Positions 38,316 through 50,400 of a stretch of 64,000 bases of DNA are shown piece by piece (positions within the stretch are counted from its first letter, which is position 1; each line of letters opens with the position of its first letter). This stretch comes from Triatoma infestans (taxonomy: Eukaryota > Arthropoda > Insecta > Hemiptera > Reduviidae), in assembly GCA_011037195.1 (NCBI GenBank), contig JAAEAF010003084.1, positions 92,954 through 156,953 on the forward strand, written 5' to 3'. The notes below the pieces were generated by a model. The model did no database searches and had not been told where the DNA came from. It was given only the letters and a program-made list of their open reading frames with translations. The position numbers and the translations under genes were made by a program.

Positions 38316-39570
38316 TTGTGCATTTACATTTAAGTTTGCTTTTCTGTTTCTTTTTAGTACTTTTATATTTGGTCTATCTACCTTATGTATTATGCTACTA
38401 TCTACATAAAAATTGAGAAGGGCTGATTCTTACTTACAAAAGTAAAAGTAAGATTTTCAGACTAAACTTGCTTTCAATACACGAAAAAATTTGATAATTT
38501 TGACTCAGAAGAACATATATTTGGACACCAATATTTTAGGGATGAGTCGATATTTTGAAATGCAATTTGAGGTCTTTTTCATCTTGTTTAAAATTGTTAA
38601 AATTAATGAATATCGAAAAGCTGGATCGAAAGAACAACTTCAGTGGTCAAAACTCGATTACCACTGTGAGAGCTTGATCAAAAATGCAACAAGAAAGATC
38701 CCAAGCAGTTTACCGTATACACATTCTTTAGGAATTACTAAAAATTGATCAATATTATAGGACCTCTTATAATTGACATTGGGTTTATTAATTATTTCCA
38801 TTTGAGATAATATTCCATCAGTTGACCATAATTGAAGATTATAGTGTTCAGTTCTTGAACTTGAATAGATTTTTTTTTTTTTTTTGGCAGACAAACCAAT
38901 TATTGTATTTTTCTTTTCAATAAATTCATCCCGAAATTAATTGATTTTAAATTCTTGAGTACTATTCTTTTTTAATATTTAATTTTCAGCAAGCGATGTT
39001 CGTTAATTTGTTACAATCATTACGTAGATTTATATTCTAGAACATCCTGCGCTATCAGTAGATTAAATTAGATTGAATGAGGATTAGGCTAGACAACTAC
39101 AATGGTGTGTTGTGACACATACTTGTCACAAACCTTCCAGGCCTGCCTTTTAATCACAAATAAGAATCGGGAGAGCAACATGTCTGTAAAGCTTAACAGA
39201 CATTTGATTTTTCTTGTTCCGGAATTTCGGAACGTAAATAAGATTTCAACTAATAAAATATGATTTCTTTTACTGTCAAAGACTGTGAAGGCTATATTTG
39301 CCAAGCTCTTATATGTGTATGTTGTTTGAGATTACACCGGCCTGTTCAGTAAACATTTTCGCTTGTCACTGTGAATAAGTGATTTTCGCTTGACCACCTC
39401 CAGTTAACGACATTTTAAGATGGATAATAATCAGGAAATCTCTTGAAATCCCTTAAGTTGGCAGACGATCTGAATTGGAGGCGACTTCTTTCTAAACTGA
39501 AAAATAACTAGTTACTAGTTGTATGTTGGTGAGTATAAAGTTGAGTCGCAGTGCCCGAAAACTTGAACTC
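38316..39570. other. Non-genic stretch
   Basis: Short open frames only, with no family match. Confidence 0.4.
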
Positions 39571-39750
39571 CTTTTCCTTGATAGCCCTGTTTCATTTTGT
39601 GGTCATGATTGGGTTCATCCAACTTCAGGTGACTTAATAAACCAGTGGCAGATAAGAGTAATGCCAAAGAAGGTGCCAATCCTAGTCCAAAATCGGACAG
39701 TTTATCAAGGCACTCTGATGAGAATGCTCGAAACTGTTGGATAACCGCCA
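39571..39750. mobile_element. Decayed hammerhead-type foldback
   Basis: The left part (TTTCATTTTGTGGTCATGATTG...ACTTCAG) matches the unit at 30750-30792 on the minus strand. The right end holds CTCTGATGAGAATGCTCGAAACTG on the plus strand, which resembles a CTGATGA...GAAA core. Both are degraded. Confidence 0.35.
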
Positions 39751-39839
39751 AATGAAGTAGGGATTTTGGCAAATCTCTGCATAATTTTAGTCATGAAAAT
39801 ACAATTTTAAGAAAATTTCTGTCATAGATTCATACTTTC

Positions 39840-40365
39840 TTTTGTAAGAAGAAGAAATTTTCTAAATGGAGTTTTTACGGAAATACATGTTTTGAGTTCA
39901 AAAAGGTACGAAAAAATTTGTTTAGCGAATAGTTCGTATGAATGTGGGTTTGTGGGAACAAAATATTTCAAAAGCGAAAAATTGCAGTAAGCTCAACTTG
40001 ATATCTCTCTTACTATGTACCACTACCACCACCACATCTCACACGCAGGTTTTGGTAAAAATCCATCAATGCACAGGAAGTACACTTTACTCATTGTTTT
40101 GTTCAGTGACACTTTGTTGAATAAAGATATGGATTTATATTTGAAACATTTTTTCTAGATCATTTGATTTTAGAACATTCTAGTGCAATGTTTTGACACT
40201 TGTTCTGGATTACATTGTAGATACATTTAATTTCTATCTATTATCTTCTGTACTAACCAATATATTCCAAACACGTCCATAATTATGGTAGGGCAATTGT
40301 GTAAACATTCACAAATTGCCGTAAAAGAAACTCGTGTTAGTGATTCACGCCAGATTTTTTTAAAG
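39840..40365 (+). repeat. Unrecognised dispersed repeat (family R1), copy 4, degraded
   Basis: Matches the start of copy 2 (GGAAATACATGTTTTGAGTTC, TTTAGCGAATAGTTCGTATG) and ends GTGATTCACGCCAGA. The middle is shortened and diverged. Confidence 0.45.
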
Positions 40366-41344
40366 AGAGTAGAAGTATGCTTATGCTTTCTTAAAAAATA
40401 ATAAAATATTTGTCACGAACATATCACAAAAAAAAAAAAAAGGTAGTCCACAAGAATTTTAGATGTTAGCTGTTCTGTTCATTTGTAGGCAATGATGTAA
40501 ACTTTGTGCTGTAAAAATTCTGTATTGAATAAAATTTGACAATTGCAATGGACAGTGGTAGTATGTGGTATGAGTGTTAGTAATTCATAAAGGATTTTTG
40601 TGTACATTTTGTTTTTGTTTAATTATTTCTTTATTTACATTGTCTACGAATATCCTATATTTATTTACATTATAAACTTTGTGCAATGCTTTTATATAAA
40701 TTAAAAAAAACAAAAAAAAACTGAATTCCCAGCCTATTTTTTTTACCAAGGAAAAGTAAACCCTCAAAAATTTCCTCTTTACATTTTTCCATGCGGAAGC
40801 GTTGGTCTTCTCTTTTCCGCCCATCATTAGCGTAACTTCTTTATCTTTTTTCCTCTCTTTACCTTTTTGTGTGACATCAACAGGCGAGCTGGTAAAAAAA
40901 AGACCTATCTTAAACTACTCTTCTCCGCTACTAAGGCAATGTAATCGAGCAGGCAACCCCTACTTGCTCTTTGAGGACCCGTTATTGCTCAACTGCTGAA
41001 TTTTCTAGCTGGAATGAAAGATGATTGATATAAGGAGTTTAATGGCATTTTATGAGGGATTTTCCCTTCTTAGGATTTATACATCAGAATCCCACTTTGT
41101 GTACTTTTTCTAAGTTTGGCATGATATTTTCCGATATCACCCACTTCTTTTTCACATAGACGTTACTGTCAATGGTCAATTATTAATGAGGTAAAGCTGT
41201 TTTACATAGATACCAAGGAAAATAACGATTTATCAAATTTGTAGCAATTGTTGGCCGTTAGAAATGATCCGTTGTATCTGTTAGATAGCTGATCGGCCAG
41301 GGGGTATCAAAGGAAAACACCAAAAAGTTTTTGAGTGTTTTTTT

Positions 41345-41395
41345 ATTAATAACCCGACGTTTCGGCAAACATTGTTTGCCTTCTTCAGGGGCTAT
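41345..41395 (-). ncRNA. Hammerhead-ribozyme-like motif (intact)
   Basis: Minus strand: ATAGCCC, CTGAAGA, A, GGCAAAC-AAT-GTTTGCC, GAA, ACGT, C, GGGTTAT. Helix I is 7 bp with one G-U pair and helix II is 7 bp. All core positions are present. Confidence 0.82.
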
Positions 41396-41620
41396 CTATA
41401 AAGAAAAAATATACATAAAAATATAGCTAGCATTAACAGAACAAAACAAAACAAAAAAAAAATAAGGCAATAGAACCATAAAAATAAAAAGTAGTAATGG
41501 TAAACCTTTGTATTTTGTTTTAGTTAATTTACCATTACTACTTTTTATTTTTATTGTTCTATTGCCTTATTTTTTTGTTTTGTTTTTGTTCTGTTAATGT
41601 TAGCTATATTTTTTCTTTAT

Positions 41621-41675
41621 AGATAGCCCATGAAGAAGGCAAACAATGTTTGCCGAAACGTCGGGTTATTAATAA
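41621..41675 (+). ncRNA. Hammerhead-like motif, right arm
   Basis: Same as the left arm, but the core starts ATGAAGA instead of CTGAAGA. The C3 change is expected to impair cleavage. Confidence 0.6.
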
Positions 41676-41766
41676 AAAAACACTCAAAAAATTTTTTTGG
41701 TGTTTTCCTTTGATTTACCCCCTGGCTGATCAGCCATCTAAACAGATACATCGGAAAATAACGATT

Positions 41767-43749
41767 GGGCCAATGTGACACAAAAGTGCTCTATGGAAGA
41801 TTTCAAGCACTGTTTTAGATTAGTCCCATTGTCAAAAATTATCTTACTCTTTTGCAAGTGGCAGACCTGAGTCCTTGCCGAAGTTTATATTTTGTAAATC
41901 TATATTTTTCACTTAAAAAAAAAATTAATATCACCTTGTATATTATTTAAAATAAGGGATAGCTATTTCATGCGGACGAAGATTGTTCAAGTTTTAAAAA
42001 ATTCTAATGATAGTTACTTAGTGGCTGGTTCCAATCCAAAGTTACTTATTTTAAAAAAATTAAATTGTATTCTTCAAAATGTAATTGGAGAATAAAATAC
42101 ATTTGAGACTTTTTTTTTTTTAATAATTTTTAAATATTTTAATAAGTTTTACAAAAAAATCTTTTTTTTTTTTTTTATATATATATTTTCACTTAAATAC
42201 TTGTTCCCAAAGAGGAGAACAAGTAAAAGTTTATATTTCTTTTTCTCCAAATATTTGTTATTTTCCATCTCCACGTAATTATCTCTATTAAAATTATTTT
42301 AACAATTTTAATAAGAAATTATTAAAATTAAAATAAATTCAATATTTCCCCTTTCATTTTCAAGATAAAATTTACAATGCCTGAAAAGAAAAAAAAAATT
42401 ACTACAAGCTATTTTTTGTTGTTTTTACAATTGAATTAGTTTGGTTATTTGTTTATTTTAAACACTTCATTCCACTATAATCTAATAAAACAATGTTTAC
42501 TAAGTGCACTACATCATTTTTATTTTTTTATCACATAAATTAATAAAGGTAATTTTCAAAAAATGTTTTTTTATTTAAATTTTATTTTTTAAAATTCAAT
42601 TCCCAACAATGTAATATGGTTGTAAAATACAATTATGATATTTTACATTAAAAGCTAGTTTAAAATAAAAATAGAATCTCAATTTCCATTTTTCAGCTAT
42701 TATTATTATTATTACTAAAATTACTTAATAATAATAAATTATTAAATATAAATACTGGTGAATTTCATCGACATTCATGACTGAGGGCTGAAATTATATA
42801 TATATAAAAAAAAAAAAATGATTGTTTATTTTTTCTCATTTTGAAGAAATTGGTGAATCTGATGCTAATATATTATAGTGAAAAATATCTCTCTAATTTA
42901 TACACAGATCACATTTCATTATATACCTAGAACGCCGAAAGCGTTATTACTCAATACACTTTTGACAACTGACGATTTTTCATGCACAGGAGCCCCATGC
43001 ATAAACATAAATTCTATCTTGTAATATTTTGTATGGGTTCAAAATGTTCCTAGAGAATAGCATAGACGCATGTTTCATAATGCTTACTTGATTTTACAGA
43101 GGTATACTCTATCCTGTGAGTGGAAAATTAAGCTGCGAGCATCATTAAAAAAAAAAAAAAAAACAGTATTAAACATACATTATAATGCACATTTCTTATT
43201 ATGCTAGAAAAAAAGATTGTTTATAGTGGTACTGACTCTTTTCCATCAGAATATAGGGAGAGTATGAAGTCATTGCAGGAACAGAAAGTATAATTTAATT
43301 GAAGGAAATTGCTATCAAATTTAATCGTTAACGTATTTACATTAGAGATAGCATTGCCGAAACATACATCATCAACAAATCCAAGCTTGTTTGGAAATAT
43401 TTTCTATATAAATAAAAAAATTTAAAATAAGTTTTAGCGAAGAATATATTTTATATTGAGTAAACTATCACTAAACTGCCTCCTAAAAAGTTCTTTCAAT
43501 TACAGTTTCCTAGTTTTCTTTCAAGCGTGTGGAAGGCGTCAAGGAGAGGTTGAGAGTGTAAAGCACAATTGTAAGGTATTATGGAGGCGGTGTTATTTTA
43601 CATACTGTATTTTAGTGCTTTAAATAATAAGTTTTGTCAAAATGAGAAAAAAAAGAGGATAATCCGGGAATCTTTTTTTAAAACATTAGCCCTCCTTCAT
43701 AATTGAGGAAATGCACTAGTATGAAGTATAGTTTAATATATTTTTTTTT
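41767..43749. other. AT-rich non-genic stretch
   Basis: Very AT-rich, with long homopolymers. It may include the 3' UTR of the minus-strand exon that ends at 43750. No element ends are seen. Confidence 0.4.
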
Positions 43750-44415
43750 TTATAATACTGAACCAAATTTTTCCACTAGTACAAATTTCCTTGAAACACT
43801 TTCATCACTAGTAGTTTCTTGTACAGGTAAACTTGAGGGTTTTGAAACCAAATCCTCTTGGATATTGGATGAATTGTTTAAATGATTATCGCTTATTTCT
43901 ATATTTCTTGAGCTTTGCTGTGGTAAAATTGTCCCATTTTCTGATTTTATGTTGCTTGTTGCTAAATTTTCTTTTGAGGTTTGTAAATTTTCATCTCTTG
44001 GGTTTTTAATTTCTTGTTCAGTCTTCAGGGAATTATTTTCATTAACATGAGTACCATTTGTTAAATTTGTTTCTTTAGATTTCATATCTATTTTTCCATT
44101 TCCATTAGCATCTTTTTTATTTTCATCTTTTGTTTCATCATTTCCTGTATCATAACCTTTTTTAGTTAACTGTATATCTGAAGATGATTCACTTGTTGTA
44201 ATTGTACTATCACCGTCTGTAGATTTTGTTACAACATGATTTTCATTTTTAGCTAATCCTTGTGTATTTTTCTCATTTAATTGGTTGAAATTTTGATCAG
44301 TTGGTTTTGTATCGGGTGTTCTCAAACCATCATTTGATATTTCTCTTGTAGACATCTTTGGTTCTGTTGATTTACTTCGGGCTGTTGACGAATTTCGTCT
44401 TGAATCTTTTTTCCC
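43750..44415 (-). CDS. Long low-complexity terminal exon, probably alternative tau C-terminus
   Basis: 666 nt (221 aa and stop) after GGTTTCAG, phase 0, compatible with the phase-0 tau donor at 54120. It starts GKKDSRRNSSTARSKSTEPK and continues as a Ser/Thr/Asn/Lys/Glu-rich disordered sequence without a recognised domain. It could instead be the last exon of a separate gene, since the intervening DNA is 10 kb. The in-frame Met inside is not a likely start, because the frame runs open to a good acceptor. Confidence 0.55.
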   Translation of the reverse strand, partial: GKKDSRRNSSTARSKSTEPKMSTREISNDGLRTPDTKPTDQNFNQLNEKNTQGLAKNENHVVTKSTDGDSTITTSESSSDIQLTKKGYDTGNDETKDENKKDANGNGKIDMKSKETNLTNGTHVNENNSLKTEQEIKNPRDENLQTSKENLATSNIKSENGTILPQQSSRNIEISDNHLNNSSNIQEDLVSKPSSLPVQETTSDESVSRKFVLVEKFGSVL

Positions 44416-47400
44416 CTGAAACCATATATCACTAAGTTGATTACTATTTGTAACTGTTTTTATTTATATATTACTATTTTTAGCATAATTCACACTTGAT
44501 TTCAAAGATTTATAAACATAGATGCGAAAACTGAGCGATTTTATCTAAGCTACCGGTAGGCAAAATTGGGTATTAGCAATGTTTTTTCAGATAGAAATAG
44601 CAGAATTTTCGTCTTTCGCTTGAAATAGATAATGCTGACAATGTTGCGCAGTATTCAGAGTGTAAAAGGAAAACTTTTAGCTGCCAAGCGATATTTGCTT
44701 CTATACCTGATACATCGGTATTGTTTAGTGAAACCTATCATATGGGGAATTGTTTGATTGATCGTCACTTGCGTTCAATTACATATTTATGTTAAAAAAG
44801 AACTATGCCTTTTTTCAGGCTATATTAACTTCCAACACCAACTGAGTGACTTAGAAGAGGGCAGTACCATTATAATTTATTATTAATATTTTTCCAATAA
44901 ATGTAAAGCTGAGACCAACTAACTTCTAAAACCGCCCCTTTTTTCAAATAATATTTTTGGTATTTACAATAAGCAAAAATGATGTGTAAAAAGTGTATGA
45001 AAAATTAAATACAAGTTGTTCAACGATTTAGCAAAACTCGTGGCCATTGGCGTTTTAGCCGGCGAAAAGGAGTACGAGGAATATGAGGAGAGATCAATTG
45101 CAGGACGAGAGGGTTAAAATGAAGATGGAGCAGATCCATGATATGATGATTTGTAACTGGAAGATATATGATTTCTTTTTATTTTTGACTTATTCTTTAA
45201 GTATTTTAGATCTTTGTCTAAGCAACATGGATATAATTTGAAGTGATTCGATTCATTCAATGGAAGATTTATTGAAAAATTTTGCCATGAATATAAAAAC
45301 GTAATCGCGAGAAAAAAAAATTGGTTCCTCATCTAAATAAGTTACTTCGCCTATAGAAACATCTGTTTCAGTTTTTGTTTGGGCCAAAATACTCAGAGCT
45401 TGAGAATGTTTTTTACCCATTAGCCAAAAAAATTAGCAATGGTTTTTGTATATATTTTCTCAGCAATAGCTATTTTTCATTAAAAAAAATAAAATTAAAA
45501 ATAATTTTTCATTAATAGAATTTTCATAAAATTTTGAATCCTTTGAAATTAATACAGTGTTCCCCAATGTTTTTGTTTTGTATTATTTTTTCTCTCTTTT
45601 GTTTCGATTAGTAATCAAAACATTGAAAACTGCCCTTCCAAAAGAGCAACATCACTAGCTATTACTGTTTTAAAAGCTTTGTACGATTTGTGTACACAGT
45701 CAGTCGCACAACTTTGAAACAAGTGTGAATTAAGCATTAAAAAACCAACCTACATTTTATCTAAAAAATATTACATAAATTTAATTATTGATTAATCTAT
45801 TTTTTTATTTAAAGATTAGATGTGCATCCTAATTAATCTATAAACCTAAAATGTGAATCTTGAGTTTACCTAATCTTGACAATCTATGTGAAATAAATGT
45901 GAACAAAGCAACATGTTATGTAACATTTGTAACATTCTCCTCAGTTGTTTAATCATAAAAAAAAAAAAAAGAAACAGACTAAGCTTTTTTTAAGTCTGAA
46001 GTCATTTTTTTTTTTTGTATTGTTTAATGTTATGAATGACTAATGTACATTTAGTGACTTTAAACAGATAAAGCAATGAAATAAATGAAGTCATTTTCTG
46101 TAACATCAAGCACTTATATTATTTTGAATGTAAATTTGCTGATAATAATAATTTTATGGTCCAGCCGTACTATAAAATAGCAGAGATTTTTTTTATTTTT
46201 ATTTTGTGCGCAGCGACCAGTTTCGGGCGTTCTCCTTTTCTTTTTTTTTTCTGGGATTTCTTGAAGTTGTGATATAACAAAGTTTGCCCTTTGAAAGTCT
46301 GTAATACCGTACATTTTTATGAAGAATCCCGAACTGGTCAATGACTAAAAAAAATGAAGCAGACTAACAGGATAAAATCTCTAAAAATTTGAAACAAAAT
46401 AAATAAAAAGCATATGAAGGAAAACTCCTAATTTTTAAAATTAATATTATACATGCAGCAAAAACTTGTAGAAATGCAAAATAGAGCAAACAACCTTTTC
46501 TGTTTTGATATCTTAAAAATTAAGTGATTTCAAAACATAAATATTAAACTTTTATGAAAAAAAAAAACAAAAAAACAAACGAAAAAAAAATCTGTGAAAA
46601 TCCTAGAAAATTAACAAAGATATTCGTGAATAATTTTTGAAAAAAATTAACTTATTAAAAGTATTAATTTTTAATGTTTTAGTAAATAATTCGGCAATTA
46701 TTCAACTCCAATTATTGTAAAATTGCCATCACTATCTCCATATCTATTTAAAAGCTCAAAAGATTATCGCAAAACATCATTTGCTTTAATTACTAATTAA
46801 ATAATGTAAACACTCACCAGAAATTATAGTATGCAACAAGAAAAAGTCATGAGAGTTTATTATTTCAGATTTTTGGATATTGTTTTATATTAGCCCATAA
46901 AGTTAAAAGAGAAATATTATTATTAATATTTTTAAATTATCAATATTATTTCATTACTAAATATTCTGATTTCCTTCAAGTAAACTTCTTACTTGAGATT
47001 AAGAAATGTAGAGTTTATTAAATTCATTTAGTTATTCGAATGAATTGGTTTCAACGGTGTTTTTTTTTTTTTTTAAGGAATCCGTTTAATAGGTTTTAAT
47101 TATTTTTTATCAATTTTATCAATAGAAACAGATGATATGAAATAGGAAAAGTTCTGAAGATGATAAACTTAATAGTTGATACTTTAATAGTTAGCTGCAT
47201 ATTTGTGTGCATGCATGTGTAAAAAAAAACAGTGGTTCCCTGTTAACATTTTTTAAGTGAACAAACAAAAATATGCAGTGCAAATTTTGCAATCTTTTAT
47301 GCATCCTATATTTCTTACCCACATCTATCTACACAGTGAAGAAATATATTTTTAAATAAGACACTTGAAAGCTTTTTAAATTGTAAAATTATTTATTCAG

Positions 47401-50400
47401 TCAATCACAATAACATTTGGTATTACCACAAAAAAAATTAAAAAAAACAATTTTTTAAATTATTTAATGCACTTGCAGTGTTGTAATAAAGCAGTTATGT
47501 TTTTTTCCAAGCATTCAGAAACAATGTAAAGTAGTTTTCATATAAATCTTATTTATTCATCAATATCATGTTATGAAGAAATCATTACACGTATCCTTGG
47601 CCGATATGTACTGGACTTGATGACAATACGCGACACATTCGCTTTCCAACACTTGCTTCTTAAGACTTGTCGGCGGCGGGCTTGCCAGCCATTTAGTTAT
47701 AATGTTTTTTGTAGTATATTTAGAAAATAAAATAATCATTATGACTTTATGTTACACAAAGCAGGTGTTAGTTTTAAGAGGACTCAAAAATACTTGTGTA
47801 AAAGCTGGAGAAAGTACTTTTATGAACTTTTTTTAAAAAAAAATCAAGCGTTTAATTGTTTTTTTTTTTTGTTAAATTTCTAATGGAATCACACGAACTT
47901 TATTAATGTTTGATATCAACACTTATCTCTCTAAAAAAAAAAAAGTTTATAATGTTTTCAAAATAATTTATTTCGAAAGAAGGAAAATAGCATAGAAAAT
48001 TATAATGTAAACAAACACTTTAATGTAATGCTGAGTCAGGTTTTGGCACTGAACCACAATAACTAAAACATTTTTATTAAATGAATCCTACGGGGCAAGC
48101 TGCCAGAACTTATTAAAAGTTCTGGAACAATTTAAAAAAAAAAAAATATTTTAAACAAATAAAGTACAATTTTTTTTTTCATTTCTTGTATTAAATAGTA
48201 ATTAATATTAGATAATTCTTTTCACATAATTGAAACATAAATTGTTTAAAATATATTGCTATAAATATAGTACTAAAATATACAACCAGAAATAAAAATA
48301 ATAAAAAAGAATTTTGTTTCAGCATAAAAATTAGTTTCATTATATTAACTACCAAACATGCAAACATGCAATCTTAAATTAGTTTTCTTATAATTAACAT
48401 AAACATCATTTATTTACAAACGAATTAGTAATATTAATTATGAAGCGTTTGCGAATTTGTAGGTGTTAATATTAATGCAATAAAAAAAAAAAATAAACAA
48501 AAAATACATTACAAGTAAATAATACAAAAATAAAAAAAAAATAAAAAAAATGAGTTTATATTTTAAATATTTAATAAATATATTTAAAAAACACAAAAAT
48601 TAAATGTTTAAATTTATAATTTCTTAGCTTTAAAATTTCCATCATTCTTTTTTTTTTTCTTTTTAAAGGTTTTATTTTTTAAATCTATATCAACTAACAC
48701 TTCCCGTACAATTTCTTTCTTGGATTCAATTGTTCTACCTTAAATTTCCAAAAATATGTGTAAATAATTTTGAAGATTATAAACTGAAAGAAAAACATGT
48801 AAATCAATACTACGAAAAAAAAAATTAAAAAAAAAAAATTAAATTTGTGAGATAGGTTTTTTAAAGTTTGGATATATAGATTTTTTCCCCCTCCACAAAA
48901 TCGCCATTAAACAATTGTATTTTGAAATATGTATTAAGAGGAAACATTAGAAAAGTTAATAATTTTTTTCATTTTGTACTATTATTGTTTTTAATTTTTT
49001 TTTTCAGTTATTTGAGAAATATTGGATTATTTCATTATTTTTTTTTTTATTTATTTGTCCTGGCATGTGTCCGACTGGTTTTTTTTCCCGTCTTAGCATG
49101 CATATTACTTTTATTCATCCATCGTAAGATATGCTCAAATATAGTTTGCTACACATAAGTAAATTTTGATATCCTTTACACACATTTTATTGCTAAATAT
49201 ATTAATTTGCTTGTTAGATAAAAGGAAATGGCCAGCCACAATGAAGAAACATATAATGGGGTTGTTGATGAGAGAAATTAGGTTTGATTAAATGAACGAG
49301 ATATGCTGACACTAAAGTTAAGTTTACACTAACTGCACTGGACTTTATAATGAAAATGATAGTATGAATGGTGAGAGTAGAGATATGACACGATGCGACG
49401 ACTGATGTACAGTTGTATGGTTGTATATGATAGATCCCTTTAGATAGATTCCCACTGGCTTATATACACAGGGTCTCCCACTCTAGCCTGCCTAAGTCAG
49501 AGAGTAGTCTCTGTTAACCAAAGAGGACCTCTCTTCTCTCTACTGTGGTTGCATTCTCTTTGCTATAGATGGGTGCTATTACAAACATATATCCTAATTT
49601 GAGTCTTCATTGCGTATTCATGATCGATTACAGATTTTCACCATCTGCAGAGTTTGATTAACCAGACTATAAAGAAACGTTGACTTCCACTGTTGAAATA
49701 TTATATCGACTAATTTCATATTAATATAACCATTTTTCCTCTAAAGATGGATGAAGATCCCCGATACTGGTTAGGGTTAAGGAAAAAAAAAAAAAAAGAA
49801 GCTTATGTAAGGATATAATCTTAGATATTGAATTGGCATTGCGAAACCAATCACCCATTCAAAAAGTTAGAAGCACCTTCCCTAATGGCTGGGGCATAGT
49901 TAAAATGATAATATAGTCAGCGTAGTATCTCCTTCAATTCATTTCTCACCATTAACTCACATATATATGCTTGGAATTCAAAAGATCTAAAATGTATTTT
50001 AGAATAAAATTTGTATTATTAATATTTCTGTTTTTACAAATTCTATTTATAATTAATTATGTTTGAGTAAAAATAATGTCTATTATGGAAATTTAACTTC
50101 AAAATTGGTTTTATTTTATATGAATTAGTTTTTTTTTAACAAGACGCCACGATAGCTGAATAGTTAACGGTATTATTGTGGTACTGGGTTCGATTCCAGG
50201 TCTTGGCTATGGAACCTAGCGATAGTTGCAAGCTCGCCAGAAGTAACAGATATTATTTTACTTACTTTTAAGTTTTAACATTTTAGATAAATCACAATGC
50301 ACACCTACTTGTTAAGATTTCCATATTCTACATTCATTTAATACTGATAAAGTTTATATCGCTGCATTGAAGAAGATTTTAATAGTACTTATGCTAGAAA

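Larger units (their letters stand above)
41217..41766. mobile_element. Near-perfect hammerhead foldback with 14-bp TSD
   Basis: GGAAAATAACGATT flanks the element on both sides (41217-41230 and 41753-41766). The arms run from about 41272-41502 and 41530-41752 and are near-identical inverted copies, with a loop of some 25-30 nt. Each arm carries an outward hammerhead-like motif and shares its end with the Penelope-like element at 34863-37827 (GTTGGCCGTTAGAA, GATCGGCCAGG). It encodes no protein, so it is presumably moved by enzymes supplied by other elements. Confidence 0.88.
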
